Position numbers and translations under genes: made by a program. A model generated the notes under the pieces. It ran no database searches. It was not told the DNA's origin and saw nothing but the letters and a program-made list of their open reading frames with translations. Positions 41,271-50,137 of a stretch of 64,000 nucleotides of DNA are shown here, piece after piece (position 1 is the first letter of the stretch; the number at the start of each line of letters is the position of its first letter). The stretch lies in assembly GCF_018309085.1 (NCBI RefSeq), contig NZ_CP070502.1:620001-684000 (forward strand), written 5' to 3'. The DNA is from Sporosarcina sp. Marseille-Q4063. GTDB taxonomy: Bacteria > Bacillota > Bacilli > Bacillales_A > Planococcaceae.

Positions 41271-41816
41271 ATGGATATTTTTACAGTTGGACACTCCACA
41301 CATACAGAAGAAGAGTTTTTACAACTACTGCAGGATGGTGATATTGATTTCCTTGTCGATGTGCGCGCGTTTCCGGGCAGTCGAAAGTTCCCTCATTTTC
41401 ATAAAGATCGAATGAGTATTTGGTTACCTGAATCTGGAATCGACTATAGTCACATCAAAGAACTTGGCGGTCGGCGCAATAAATCCAAAACGATCGATAA
41501 TGAAATAAATGACGCATGGGAAAACCGCTCATTTCATAATTATGCGGATTACACTTTGGAAGAAGATTTTCAAACGGGCCTAGAAAAACTAAAGGAAATA
41601 GCCGAAAACAACACAGTAGCCTATTGTTGCTCTGAACGTCATCCAGCACGTTGTCACCGCCTATTGATTAGCAATTGGCTTTCACTTAACGGTTGGACCG
41701 TTCGACATATTCTCGATGGACCAAAAGGAAGCACAAAAATTGAAGATCACGTTCCCGGACAATGGGGTGCCCCACCAGTTTTGAATAATGATGGTACTGT
41801 TATTTATCCTAAATGA
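41271..41816 (+). CDS. DUF488 family protein
   Basis: A 181-residue protein: MDIFTVGHSTHTEEEFLQLL, then VDVRAFPGSRKFPHFHKDRM, GIDYSHIKELGGRR and AYCCSERHPARCHRLLISNW. The Cys-Cys-x-E-x-x-P-x-x-C-H-R pattern near 125-137 is the family's possible metal or catalytic centre. Function is unknown. It follows the queuosine operon across a terminator that also supplies its ribosome binding site. Confidence 0.88.
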   Translation: MDIFTVGHSTHTEEEFLQLLQDGDIDFLVDVRAFPGSRKFPHFHKDRMSIWLPESGIDYSHIKELGGRRNKSKTIDNEINDAWENRSFHNYADYTLEEDFQTGLEKLKEIAENNTVAYCCSERHPARCHRLLISNWLSLNGWTVRHILDGPKGSTKIEDHVPGQWGAPPVLNNDGTVIYPK

Positions 41817-41923
41817 ATTAGTAGATTAGATCCTTCCAGTGTAGTACGTGCGAACCGGTCTAATATAGTGACTATAAAAGAGTTACTTTTCTTTAATGTT
41901 TTTAAGTAGTTTTTGAAAATCAT

Positions 41924-41956
41924 AAAAAAGCCGATTTCTATGAATTCGGCTTTTAA
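41924..41956. terminator. Bidirectional terminator between the DUF488 and ynfA genes
   Basis: AAAAAGCCGA...TCGGCTTTTA, T-run on either strand. Confidence 0.85.
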
Positions 41957-41959
41957 AAC

Positions 41960-42286
41960 TTATTGTCGTGGTGCAAACAATATCACCGAAACCCCAATAA
42001 GGCATATAGCTGCACCTATCCACTCGTATAAATCTGGCGTATTTTTATCAATACCCCATCCCCATAAAACTGAAATAACTATAAATACTCCGCCATAAGC
42101 GGCATAAACTCTTCCGAATGATGGAAACGACTGAAATGTAGCAATAACACCATATAAAGCTAATATTATTCCGCCACCTATTCCCCAATAGTATGGCTTA
42201 CTCTCTCTTAACCATAGCCAAATTAAATAACCACCACCAACTTCTGCTAATCCTGCAACTATAAATAAAACAAATGCATAAAGAAT
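41960..42286 (-). CDS. ynfA: UPF0060 / YnfA membrane protein with a non-standard start
   Basis: The minus strand between 42,286 and 41,960 encodes 108 residues of a complete Ynf[61 protein letters not shown], ending [10 protein letters not shown]. Four helices, family of unknown role (small multidrug resistance-like). There is no ATG, GTG or TTG in the first 100 codons: the frame begins with TAA then ATT CTT TAT GCA. AGGAAGTGG lies nine bases before that ATT (42,286-42,284), so AUU may be the initiator, as in infC, or the start was lost. Length and ends fit the family. Confidence 0.8.
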   Translation of the reverse strand: MLYAFVLFIVAGLAEVGGGYLIWLWLRESKPYYWGIGGGIILALYGVIATFQSFPSFGRVYAAYGGVFIVISVLWGWGIDKNTPDLYEWIGAAICLIGVSVILFAPRQ

Positions 42287-42453
42287 TTAGACCACTTCCT
42301 AACACTAATAGATACAATCAAGTATAACTTTCTTTAGGCTACAAATGCTTTCTCTATGTGAAAGGTGTTTCAAAGCTAAGATGATTGGGAATAACAAGTT
42401 GGTCAATGTTTCAACTCTTAACAACTGAAAGGAGCACTAAAGGTTAATTCATC

Positions 42454-42588
42454 ATGAAAACTTTATCAGACGAAGAACTCAAAAAAGCTTATTTTCAATC
42501 TAAGAAATTAGGTCTTGATCCTAATTTCATTCAACTACTAAAGTCAGAAATCGAACGACGCCTAATCACCATACATAAAGGCAAATAA
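42454..42588 (+). CDS. sda: Sda-like sporulation inhibitor
   Basis: A 44-residue peptide, MKTLSDEELKKAYFQSKKLG and then LDPNFIQLLKSEIERR, with the two antiparallel helices of Sda. Sda of Bacillus blocks the sporulation kinase KinA when replication is impaired. AAAGGTT is at good spacing; a stronger AAGGAG is further upstream. Convergent with recQ across a terminator. No clear DnaA boxes were seen upstream. Confidence 0.85.
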   Translation: MKTLSDEELKKAYFQSKKLGLDPNFIQLLKSEIERRLITIHKGK

Positions 42589-42589
42589 C

Positions 42590-42619
42590 AAAAAAGGGTA
42601 GCGATTGCCACCCTTTTTT
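42590..42619. terminator. Bidirectional terminator between sda and recQ
   Basis: AAAAAAGGGTAGC-GATT-GCCACCCTTTTTT. Confidence 0.9.
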
Positions 42620-42621
42620 CT

Positions 42622-44403
42622 TTACGACGTTTCAACTTGTTCCTGTTGAAACGCACGAATCTCTTCCAAAAATGCTTCCCCGTAACGCTCCAGTTTAGCC
42701 AGTCCAACACCGTTGACTTCTAGGAACTCCTCTTCCGTAACAGGCATTTTACTAATCATATCTTGCAAAGTTTTATCCGAGAACACAACAAATGGCGGTA
42801 CGCCAGCTTCTTGAGCTAATTGCATTCGGAGTGCGCGTAGTTGTTCGAATAATGGATTGTCTTTTGTAATTTGTTTTGTAACAACCGATATTTTGCGGAA
42901 CACCTGCACTTTTCCAGTCAACACGTCTTTACCAAGTTCACTCACATAAATGGTTGGATATTGTCCATTTTCAACACCTAAGTAGTTTTCCGAAATAATA
43001 AATTCAATGAAATCGGAAACTTCCTTGGCGCTTTGGTTTCTCATGATTCCGTAGGTAGTTAATTTATCAAAACCGAAATCAAACATTTTCTTGCTGCGAG
43101 ATCCTGTTAACACTTGTGCAATCATCGTTTTCCCAAAGCGTTGGCCCATTCGAATGACACAAGACAATACCATTTGAACCTCTGTCGTGACATCTGAACT
43201 TTCACGTGTATCTGTACAGTTCGCGCAATGTCCGCAATCTTTCGTTTCCAATTCACCAAAATACGTAATGATAAATTTCTGAAGACAAGCTTCCGTATGA
43301 CAATAGTCAATCATCGACTGCAATTTTTCGAGTTCCATCGGTATGCGCGTTTCGTCTTGCGATAGGTCTATTAAAAATCGTTGTGTTTGAACATCTTGGG
43401 ATGAAAATAACAATGTGCAATCACTATCAAGTCCATCACGGCCAGCACGGCCCGCTTCTTGGTAATAGCTTTCCATCGTCCGCGGCATTTGATAATGAAT
43501 GACATAACGTATATTCGATTTGTCGATTCCCATTCCAAACGCATTCGTGGCAACCATTACTGAAATTTCATCATTTAAAAACTTTTCTTGGCCTACGCTG
43601 CGTTCATCATCCGATAAACCCGCATGATATTTAGCGACAGGCACCCCTTTTTTCTTCAGCGTTTCGTAAACTTGGTCTACCGCTTTTCGAGTAGCTGCAT
43701 AAATGATTCCAGCTTCGCCCTCGTTCTTTTCTACATAATCGACTACAAACTTGTCCCGGTTCTGTCCTTTAACAACTGAAAAAGTTAAGTTTTCTCTTTC
43801 AAAACCAGTCATAACGGTATTGTCTTCAGTAATCCCGAGTTGGTCGCAAATATCTTCACGTACCGCCGGTGTTGCTGTGGCAGTTAAAGCAAGAACGACT
43901 GGTTTATCATGAAACAGTGAAATCATATGCCGGATATTTCGGTAACTCGGTCTGAAATCATGACCCCACTGCGAAATACAATGCGCTTCGTCGATTGCTA
44001 CCATTGGAACGTTCATCAATTGTAATCGATTCGTAAACGACGGGGAATCAAGACGCTCCGGGGCAATATATAATAGATTATATTCGCCACGAATCGTCGC
44101 ATCCATTGTCATCTGGTATTCTTCGCTTGTCATTGTACTATTAATATATGCAGCGGAAATTCCTGCTTCATGGAGCGCATCCACTTGGTCCTTCATTAAA
44201 GAAATAAGCGGAGATATTACAATGACAGTGCCTTCCATTACAAGTGCAGGAACTTGATAACAAACGGATTTCCCTCCACCCGTTGGCATTACACATAGTG
44301 AATCTTTACCGTGTAGAACATTTTCAATTACATTTTCTTGGCCTTTACGAAATGAATCATATCCAAAATAATCTCGTAGTACAGATGTTGCTCCAGTCAG
44401 CAA
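42622..44403 (-). CDS. recQ: ATP-dependent DNA helicase RecQ
   Basis: A 593-residue helicase for recombination and fork repair. Walker A TGGGKS with Lys45, DEAH at 138-141, motif VI QEAGRAGRDG near 312, a zinc site with four Cys (CHTEAC, CGHCANC) near 369-392, winged-helix RQC, and C-terminal HRDC from about 515 (LRALRMQLAQEAGVPPFVVF). The start is TTG at 44,403 after AGGGGGAA. Single-gene unit. Confidence 0.96.
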   Translation of the reverse strand: MLTGATSVLRDYFGYDSFRKGQENVIENVLHGKDSLCVMPTGGGKSVCYQVPALVMEGTVIVISPLISLMKDQVDALHEAGISAAYINSTMTSEEYQMTMDATIRGEYNLLYIAPERLDSPSFTNRLQLMNVPMVAIDEAHCISQWGHDFRPSYRNIRHMISLFHDKPVVLALTATATPAVREDICDQLGITEDNTVMTGFERENLTFSVVKGQNRDKFVVDYVEKNEGEAGIIYAATRKAVDQVYETLKKKGVPVAKYHAGLSDDERSVGQEKFLNDEISVMVATNAFGMGIDKSNIRYVIHYQMPRTMESYYQEAGRAGRDGLDSDCTLLFSSQDVQTQRFLIDLSQDETRIPMELEKLQSMIDYCHTEACLQKFIITYFGELETKDCGHCANCTDTRESSDVTTEVQMVLSCVIRMGQRFGKTMIAQVLTGSRSKKMFDFGFDKLTTYGIMRNQSAKEVSDFIEFIISENYLGVENGQYPTIYVSELGKDVLTGKVQVFRKISVVTKQITKDNPLFEQLRALRMQLAQEAGVPPFVVFSDKTLQDMISKMPVTEEEFLEVNGVGLAKLERYGEAFLEEIRAFQQEQVETS

Positions 44404-44426
44404 AATTATTCCCCCTTATCAAATAA

Positions 44427-44458
44427 AAAACGCCTATTCGTAGGCGTTTTCATTTTTT
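44427..44458 (-). terminator. Terminator of the hemerythrin-like gene
   Basis: AACGCCTA-TTCG-TAGGCGTT with T/A runs on both sides. Confidence 0.85.
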
Positions 44459-44477
44459 AGTCTGGTCCATCAGACCA

Positions 44478-44894
44478 TTATTCAGCAAATAACAAACGCT
44501 CTTCGTCGCGGCTGTGAATTGCATTAACAACTTTTAAAGCATGAAATTTATGTAAAACACTTGGGCTTAACCCTTCATCCGCACGGAGCTCTTCGATATC
44601 TTTCACAATAATTCGGAGTAAATCATGATCACGAGTTAGCTTGGTTATCGCTTCTTGGAGTTGGGGGTTCTCCTGGGCGATTTCCTTGTAAAATCCGCTT
44701 TCTTCCGCATCTGCATGGCTAATCACACGTGTCTTCCAATAATCTATTAAATCATCAGCTGCTAGGTTAGCAGTTTCAAGCTCGCCTTGTCGCAAATAAT
44801 CCATCATATCTCTAGTTTTCGTAACTGCTCCAGATAATCCGCCTTCGTGAATTGCTCTGTGTGCATGAAGTTGTCGCAATGCCGGTCCTGACAT
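44478..44894 (-). CDS. Hemerythrin-like domain protein
   Basis: A 138-residue all-helical protein. LRQLHAHRAIHEGGLSGAV, ISHADAEESGFYKEIAQE, LTRDHDLLRIIVKDIEEL and FHALKVVNAIHSRDEERLLF place His and Glu residues as in HHE hemerythrin domains that bind a di-iron centre, though the pattern is loose. A role in oxygen, NO or iron sensing is possible. GGATG precedes the ATG. Confidence 0.75.
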   Translation of the reverse strand: MSGPALRQLHAHRAIHEGGLSGAVTKTRDMMDYLRQGELETANLAADDLIDYWKTRVISHADAEESGFYKEIAQENPQLQEAITKLTRDHDLLRIIVKDIEELRADEGLSPSVLHKFHALKVVNAIHSRDEERLLFAE

Positions 44895-44972
44895 TATAAA
44901 TCATCCTTTCCAGTTGTTCCTTCTAGTTATAAGAATACCAGATTCGGTCGCCTTTTGGAATGAAACACTTCA

Positions 44973-45800
44973 TTAATCGTTAATAATTGATGCTTTTCCG
45001 GGAGAACTAAATAGACTCGCTACGAGTAACCCAATGAAGAATGTCAGGATACTCATGACAAAAAAGCTTCCATCTTTCGGGAACCCTGGATACATGACAA
45101 ATACCGACCCAATAATCAATCCAATAATCACTGCAAAAGTGACATATGTAAAATGAGTGAGTAAATAATTGATGATTTTACTGCTTACAATAAAACCAAC
45201 GACTACTCCCGCACCTATCACTGCAATGATTGGTAAATTCAAATTTGATAATGCCCCGATAGCTGTTGAATAAACGCCTAGCAATAATAAAACAAATGAT
45301 CCACTTATTCCCGGTAACAACATCGCCATACTTCCAGCCCATCCTGCAAAAAATAATCCAACTGCATTAGAGGCAGTTAATGTCGTAATGGGTGTCGATT
45401 CTTGCGGATTGATCAAGGCCAATGATGCAAGCGCCGCCCCGACTATTAAAATCACTAGAAAATGACCGATCTTAAAATTCTTTCTTACATTTGCCTGTCT
45501 TGCGATAAACGGCAGCACACCAATTACGAGCCCTAAAAAGAAAAATTGTGTCTGTGCATGGTAATTTTTCAGTAAAAACTCGATAACTCTACTGAATAAT
45601 AATAATGTCGCGCCCATGCCGATAGCTAGTGGCAATAAAAACCCTATATGTTTTTTCCAATCACGGCTGAAAAATCCGCTGATTGACGCTAATAATTCAT
45701 CGTAAATGCCAAGGATGAATGCGATGGTTCCCCCGCTCACTCCCGGTATAAGATCGCTAATTCCGATAAAGAATCCGCGATATAAATTTCTCCATTGCAT
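44973..45800 (-). CDS. DUF368 membrane protein (PopT-type undecaprenyl-phosphate transporter)
   Basis: A 275-residue protein with about nine helices. The signature GISDLIPGVSGGTIAFILGI is near 12-31 and its repeat AMLLPGISGSFVLLLLGVY near 160-178, the duplicated half of the family. DUF368 proteins were shown to recycle undecaprenyl phosphate across the membrane for cell-wall synthesis. ATG at 45,800 has GGAGGA upstream; the frame open to 45,848 lacks one. Confidence 0.88.
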   Translation of the reverse strand: MQWRNLYRGFFIGISDLIPGVSGGTIAFILGIYDELLASISGFFSRDWKKHIGFLLPLAIGMGATLLLFSRVIEFLLKNYHAQTQFFFLGLVIGVLPFIARQANVRKNFKIGHFLVILIVGAALASLALINPQESTPITTLTASNAVGLFFAGWAGSMAMLLPGISGSFVLLLLGVYSTAIGALSNLNLPIIAVIGAGVVVGFIVSSKIINYLLTHFTYVTFAVIIGLIIGSVFVMYPGFPKDGSFFVMSILTFFIGLLVASLFSSPGKASIIND

Positions 45801-45954
45801 TAGATTTGTTCCTCCATTTAAATTCAGGTGTCTTAAGTATACCATCATACATCTATTTGGTACGCATAGAAAGTGTCTGATTTTTTAAGGTTTATGATTT
45901 ATCATTGATTTCACATGTGTTAGTAAAGTCAACTAAACAATATGTATACTCAAC

Positions 45955-45984
45955 TTTACAAATAGATTGGTCTACTATACAATT
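45955..45984 (+). promoter_or_regulatory. Promoter of the second Xre/membrane operon
   Basis: TTTACA at 45,955, 18-base spacer, TACAAT. An inverted pair GTAAAGT/ACTTTAC flanks the -35 and could be the operator of the encoded regulator. Confidence 0.65.
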
Positions 45985-46014
45985 AAATTAAGAAATAAGT
46001 AAGGAGGACCTATT

Positions 46015-46212
46015 TTGTTAACAAATCGAGTACGAGAACTTCGGGCGCGTTTTAATTTAACTCAAGGCGAATTAGCTGACCGGGTCGGTGTAACAAGACA
46101 AACGATAGTGTCCTTGGAAAAAGGCAGCTATACGCCTTCCCTGCTTCTGGCAATGAATATTGCTGAAGAATTTGATATGCCGATTGAAGAGATTTTTAGA
46201 AAAGGAGGATAA
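46015..46212 (+). CDS. Small Xre-type HTH regulator
   Basis: A 65-residue Cro/C1-type helix-turn-helix protein: LRARFNLTQGELADRVGVTR then QTIVSLEKGSYTPSLLLAMN. It is a close relative of the regulator at 32,911, with identical VRELRAR and GVTRQTI. Start TTG at 46,015 after TAAGGAGGACC. It begins a three-gene operon with two membrane proteins. Confidence 0.88.
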   Translation: MLTNRVRELRARFNLTQGELADRVGVTRQTIVSLEKGSYTPSLLLAMNIAEEFDMPIEEIFRKGG

Positions 46213-46215
46213 AAA

Positions 46216-46698
46216 ATGAGGATTTACATCACGATTTTTTTAAGAATCATGCTTTTTGTCTCACTTGCTGTTCTGGTTTTTGATTATTTGAGAGTTGAAC
46301 AATTGCTTATTCAGATGGAACGAGGCTTTATCAATGAAATCTATCTTGGGGTAAATACATGGACAGTTTTTGTTTTTATCGGTGTTGTTTTTCTCTTAAT
46401 CGTTAATGAAATTTTTCAGTTCTTTCAGGTTCGGAAAAATAAAAACTCAATCTTGAGTGCTTATTTAACCGCGGAATACGATGTTTCTGATGAACGTGCC
46501 GTTGAAAACACACATAAAGCAGTCAGTTTAGCATTTGTTGTGATATTATCCTATTCATTTTTCATGATTGGATCCTACTTATTTATCCCTAATTATTTTA
46601 TCGACCATATTTGGTTCCCATTGTTTACGACTGCATCTATTCCAATTGTCGGTCTATTAACGTATTTGATAACTTATAAAAGTTTGGCAAAAATCTAA
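46216..46698 (+). CDS. Four-helix membrane protein, tandem paralogue 1
   Basis: A 160-residue membrane protein with helices at about 4-24, 48-66, 100-122 and 132-154. It carries YDVSDERAVENTHKAVSLAF and ends TTASIPIVGLLTYLITYKSL, both shared with the next gene, so the two arose by duplication. The DERA segment recalls DUF2178-type proteins. No function known. Four bases after the regulator stop, ribosome binding site AAAGGAGG. Confidence 0.7.
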   Translation: MRIYITIFLRIMLFVSLAVLVFDYLRVEQLLIQMERGFINEIYLGVNTWTVFVFIGVVFLLIVNEIFQFFQVRKNKNSILSAYLTAEYDVSDERAVENTHKAVSLAFVVILSYSFFMIGSYLFIPNYFIDHIWFPLFTTASIPIVGLLTYLITYKSLAKI

Positions 46699-46713
46699 AA
46701 GGAGCTGTTTACT

Positions 46714-47169
46714 TTGAAAAATTTAACCATCGCTATTTTGTTACGTGTGTCGCTCCTAATAATTATATGCTTTTATCTGTCTGAAATTATAAATTTTAGC
46801 ACATCCAAATATTCAATCGGAATTAATCCATATATATTTATTGCTTTCATAATTTTACTTCTGCTCATGTCAAGACAGCAGCATGTCTACAAAAAAAGTC
46901 GTCCAAATGAGACGATTCGGTACAGGGAAAAGATTTTACCTGAATTCAACATAAAAGATGAACGAGAAGCCGAAATTACAGGATATGCTGCGAAGAACGC
47001 ACTATCATTCATTCTAATGTTTACCCCATTTGCTATGGCTTTTGTCGCGTATTTACTTTATTATGAAAAGCCATTTTCAATGATATTAACCTTTTTAACA
47101 ATGGCTAGCATTCCTATAATAGGTCTAGTTGTCTACTACATCACCTATCGCAATGATTATTTAAAATAA
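46714..47169 (+). CDS. Four-helix membrane protein, tandem paralogue 2
   Basis: A 151-residue protein with the same helix layout as the preceding one; shared blocks are NIKDEREAEITGYAAKNALS and MASIPIIGLVVYYITYRND. Start TTG at 46,714 with AAAGGAGC upstream. The paralogues may form a heteromer in the membrane under control of the regulator at 46,015. Confidence 0.7.
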   Translation: MKNLTIAILLRVSLLIIICFYLSEIINFSTSKYSIGINPYIFIAFIILLLLMSRQQHVYKKSRPNETIRYREKILPEFNIKDEREAEITGYAAKNALSFILMFTPFAMAFVAYLLYYEKPFSMILTFLTMASIPIIGLVVYYITYRNDYLK

Positions 47170-47211
47170 AAAATCGTCTAGACGAAGTTAATTCCGTCTA
47201 GACGATTTTAT
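47170..47211. terminator. Bidirectional terminator between the membrane operon and trhO
   Basis: AAAATCGTCTAGACG...CGTCTAGACGATTTT with T-runs both ways. Confidence 0.9.
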
Positions 47212-47212
47212 T

Positions 47213-48187
47213 TTAACCTACATGTGTTTCATTTCGATGTTTTTCTATCGCAGCCATTCGTTCATCAAATTGTTCTACAGTCATATTATGTTCTGTGAAA
47301 TATCGATTACGCGGGTGTACGCGACATTCGTCCGTACAACTGCGCATATAGAAGTGCTCATTTTCTTCTGAACATAAGATTTGTGCATTGCATTCCGGAT
47401 TCGCACAATTTCTATAGCGTTCGCATGGTTCTCCGTCAAAATGATCGCGTCCTACGATGACGTGCTCTACCTGATTGACAGGAACAGCTAAACGTTCATC
47501 GAATACATAACATTGTCCATCCCACAACTGCCCTTTGGCAACCGGGTCTTTTCCGTAAGCAACAATCCCGCCGTGTAACTGACCAACGTCTTCGAATCCT
47601 TCACGTACGAGCCAACCGGAAAACTTCTCACAACGAATTCCACCCGTGCAGTATGTCAGAACTTTCTTTCCTTCTAACTGCTCTTTATTGTCTCGAATCC
47701 ACTGTGGTAAATCGCGGAAAGTTCTGATGTCTGGACGAATAGCGCCGCGGAAATGTCCTAGGTCATATTCGTAATCATTTCTTGCATCGATTACAACTGT
47801 ATCTTCTTCTTGCATTTGTTCTAAAAATTCTGCAGGACTTAAGTAGTTCCCTGTCAATTCGTTCGGATCTATATCATCCTCTAAACTTAGGTTTACAATT
47901 TGACTGCGCACACGAACGTGCATTTTCTTGAATACATGGCTCGCGGCATCATCGACTTTATATACTATATCTTTAAATCGCTCGTCTTTTTGCATCATTG
48001 CAATATAAGCATCGGTTTGTTCAATCGTTCCCGAACATGTTCCATTAATACCTTCAGTGCCGATAAAAATACGGCCCTTTAATCCAATTTCCTTACAAGC
48101 TTTTAAATGCTCGGCAACTAAGGTCTCTGGATCTTCAACATGAACATATTTGTAAAATAAAAGAACCCGATATCGTCCCTTTTCCAT
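47213..48187 (-). CDS. trhO: tRNA uridine-5-hydroxylase TrhO (rhodanese)
   Basis: A 324-residue protein that uses oxygen to hydroxylate U34 of certain tRNAs. An N-terminal acylphosphatase-like domain ([20 protein letters not shown]) precedes a rhodanese domain with catalytic Cys at about 180 in [13 protein letters not shown], and a C-terminal Cys-rich tail ([18 protein letters not shown]). ATG at 48,187 is preferred (GGTGG upstream). Convergent with the membrane-protein operon. Confidence 0.93.
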   Translation of the reverse strand: MEKGRYRVLLFYKYVHVEDPETLVAEHLKACKEIGLKGRIFIGTEGINGTCSGTIEQTDAYIAMMQKDERFKDIVYKVDDAASHVFKKMHVRVRSQIVNLSLEDDIDPNELTGNYLSPAEFLEQMQEEDTVVIDARNDYEYDLGHFRGAIRPDIRTFRDLPQWIRDNKEQLEGKKVLTYCTGGIRCEKFSGWLVREGFEDVGQLHGGIVAYGKDPVAKGQLWDGQCYVFDERLAVPVNQVEHVIVGRDHFDGEPCERYRNCANPECNAQILCSEENEHFYMRSCTDECRVHPRNRYFTEHNMTVEQFDERMAAIEKHRNETHVG

Positions 48188-48413
48188 TACTACTTCAACC
48201 ACCTTGTTTGATTTGTTACATTTTTTATTCCCATAGCAAAGATGTTGTCAGTATATCATAAAAAATGGGTTGAAAAAAGAGTTATTGCTTACGTTTTTGT
48301 GTCCAATATTTAGTTTTAATAATTTTCGATAAGTCCTTTTTACTACTGGTACAAAAGTAACTCTTCATCTATAATTGAATTAGCTAATTTTTTGTAGATT
48401 TATAGATTATTTT

Positions 48414-48440
48414 GTAACTATTAAGCGTTTATTTGCGTCT
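48414..48440 (+). promoter_or_regulatory. Possible ECF-sigma promoter before the deacetylase gene
   Basis: TGTAAC at 48,414, 17 bases, CGTC at 48,437 fits the extracytoplasmic-function consensus (TGAAAC...CGTC/A). The remaining 48,188-48,413 intergenic sequence shows no gene. Confidence 0.5.
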
Positions 48441-48473
48441 ACTACATATAGAAAACTTAAAGGGGCCTTCGTA

Positions 48474-50024
48474 ATGAGAAAAACACATAAAAAACGTCGT
48501 CCGGTCTGGATTGACCTTGTATTCTCCACAATCATCTTTTCTATTATTTTAGCAGGAATAATTATTATATTTACTTCAACTAAAAATAAAGCGACGTCCC
48601 CGCCTAAAAACACAAGTAATTCAGCTGACACGGAATTTCCGATATTAACCGAAACCATTAATTCCAATTATCCAGGTATTAAAATCATTACAAAGATTTC
48701 TAATGATCCCAATGCACCTTTTGCGCTTCAATACCCGCAAAGCATTCATGATTCTTTCAATACTAAAGTTAAAAACTATATTACGGATTTAAAAGATCGT
48801 TATTTAGCAGAAATCGCCGATTACAACGCTCTTGGTGGCGGTCAAACAGGTGAATTGAACATTTCATTTGAAACTTTTCCGCATCATTCTGGATTTTATT
48901 CTTTTGTTTTACTGAATTCGACTTATATTGGCGGCGACAGCGGTTTTACAGAAATTAATTCTTTTCGATTGAATCCTGAAACCGGCAATGAAATTACGAT
49001 AGAAGATGTATTTGAAGGAGATCAAAAGCGGCTTAATAAGGTATCTGAATCTGTTCGAGAAATTTTATTTAATGACGAATCATATAAAGATAAATTATTT
49101 ATAGAAGAAGCAACATTGCACACCGAACCTGAATGGGATAACTTCCAAAACTTTGCCATGACAAATGAATCCATAGTTTTTTATTTTAATAAATATGAAA
49201 TCGCCTTAGGGACAGCCGGGATTCCGATTGTCTCCGTCCCACTGGAACGATTGAGTAAATTTGTAGCAAAAGAATTTAAATTAAGCATAGAAAAAAATGA
49301 TGATGACATCGCAATTGACAATAAATTAGATTTGCAAGAAGAAGACAAGACGATTGATGACTATCCTGATACTGCAGAAAAACCTGCAGCACCAGAAACA
49401 GATGATGCTGAAATTACCAAAGAAGAACCGGCTAAAGATAATGAGGAAGAAGATAAAGCAGAGCTCCCATCTGTCAAAAAAGTAGCGCTAACCTTTGACG
49501 ACGGACCTGATCCAAAAGTGACAACAAAAATCCTTGCTACATTAGAAAAATACAATGCCAAAGCTACTTTTTATATGCTTGGAAGTCGGGTCGAATATTA
49601 TCCTGAAATTGCGAAAGATGTTTCCAACGCGGGGCATGAACTCGGAAATCACACATGGACACATCCCGACCTGACCAATGCAAGCATCAAAAAGATAAAC
49701 AGCGAGATTACTAGAACTTCTTCAATTATCGAGAAAGTCACAGGAGAAAAAGCAATTTCGTTCCGCCCGCCTTATGGCGCAATAAATAAAACGGTTCGAC
49801 AACAAACAAATTTACCGGTCATTTTGTGGGATGTAGATACACTAGACTGGAAGCATCGAAATGCAAACCAACTACTTGCCCATGTGAAGAAAAATACACG
49901 AGACGGCAGTATCATTCTCATGCATGATATTCACCAATCAACAGCTGACGGGCTTGATGCAGTTCTTGCCTATTTAAACGGCGAAGGCTATACTTTCGTG
50001 ACTGTATCTGAATTAGAGGACTAA
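48474..50024 (+). CDS. Membrane-anchored polysaccharide deacetylase, PdaC-like
   Basis: A 516-residue protein with an N-terminal membrane anchor (residues 12-35), a DUF4163/DUF3298 module at about 60-265 (GGDSGFTEINSFRLNPETG), an acidic linker about 280-330 (many Glu/Asp), and a NodB domain: Asp342-Asp343 in TFDDGPDP, His393 and His397 in HTWTHPD, FRPPYGA, and a closing HDI. It probably removes acetyl groups from peptidoglycan, giving lysozyme resistance. The start follows AAAGGGGCC. A possible ECF promoter lies upstream. Confidence 0.92.
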   Translation: MRKTHKKRRPVWIDLVFSTIIFSIILAGIIIIFTSTKNKATSPPKNTSNSADTEFPILTETINSNYPGIKIITKISNDPNAPFALQYPQSIHDSFNTKVKNYITDLKDRYLAEIADYNALGGGQTGELNISFETFPHHSGFYSFVLLNSTYIGGDSGFTEINSFRLNPETGNEITIEDVFEGDQKRLNKVSESVREILFNDESYKDKLFIEEATLHTEPEWDNFQNFAMTNESIVFYFNKYEIALGTAGIPIVSVPLERLSKFVAKEFKLSIEKNDDDIAIDNKLDLQEEDKTIDDYPDTAEKPAAPETDDAEITKEEPAKDNEEEDKAELPSVKKVALTFDDGPDPKVTTKILATLEKYNAKATFYMLGSRVEYYPEIAKDVSNAGHELGNHTWTHPDLTNASIKKINSEITRTSSIIEKVTGEKAISFRPPYGAINKTVRQQTNLPVILWDVDTLDWKHRNANQLLAHVKKNTRDGSIILMHDIHQSTADGLDAVLAYLNGEGYTFVTVSELED

Positions 50025-50030
50025 AACCAT

Positions 50031-50076
50031 ACAACCCCCATCAACAATATTTTTCATTGTTGATGGGGGTTTTGTT
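50031..50076 (+). terminator. Terminator of the deacetylase gene
   Basis: AACCCCCATCAACAA...TTGTTGATGGGGGTT followed by TTGTT. Confidence 0.9.
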
Positions 50077-50106
50077 ATAGATTTATTATAACAGTTTTGT
50101 TATACT
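50073..50106 (+). promoter_or_regulatory. Operator/promoter region of the GntR gene
   Basis: TGTTATA (50,073-50,079), 7 bases, TATAACA is a palindrome, followed by another TTGTTATA and a -10-like TATACT at 50,101. Suits autoregulation by a YtrA-type regulator. Confidence 0.55.
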
Positions 50107-50137
50107 CAATATAGAACACAAAGGAGTGATAATTCGA

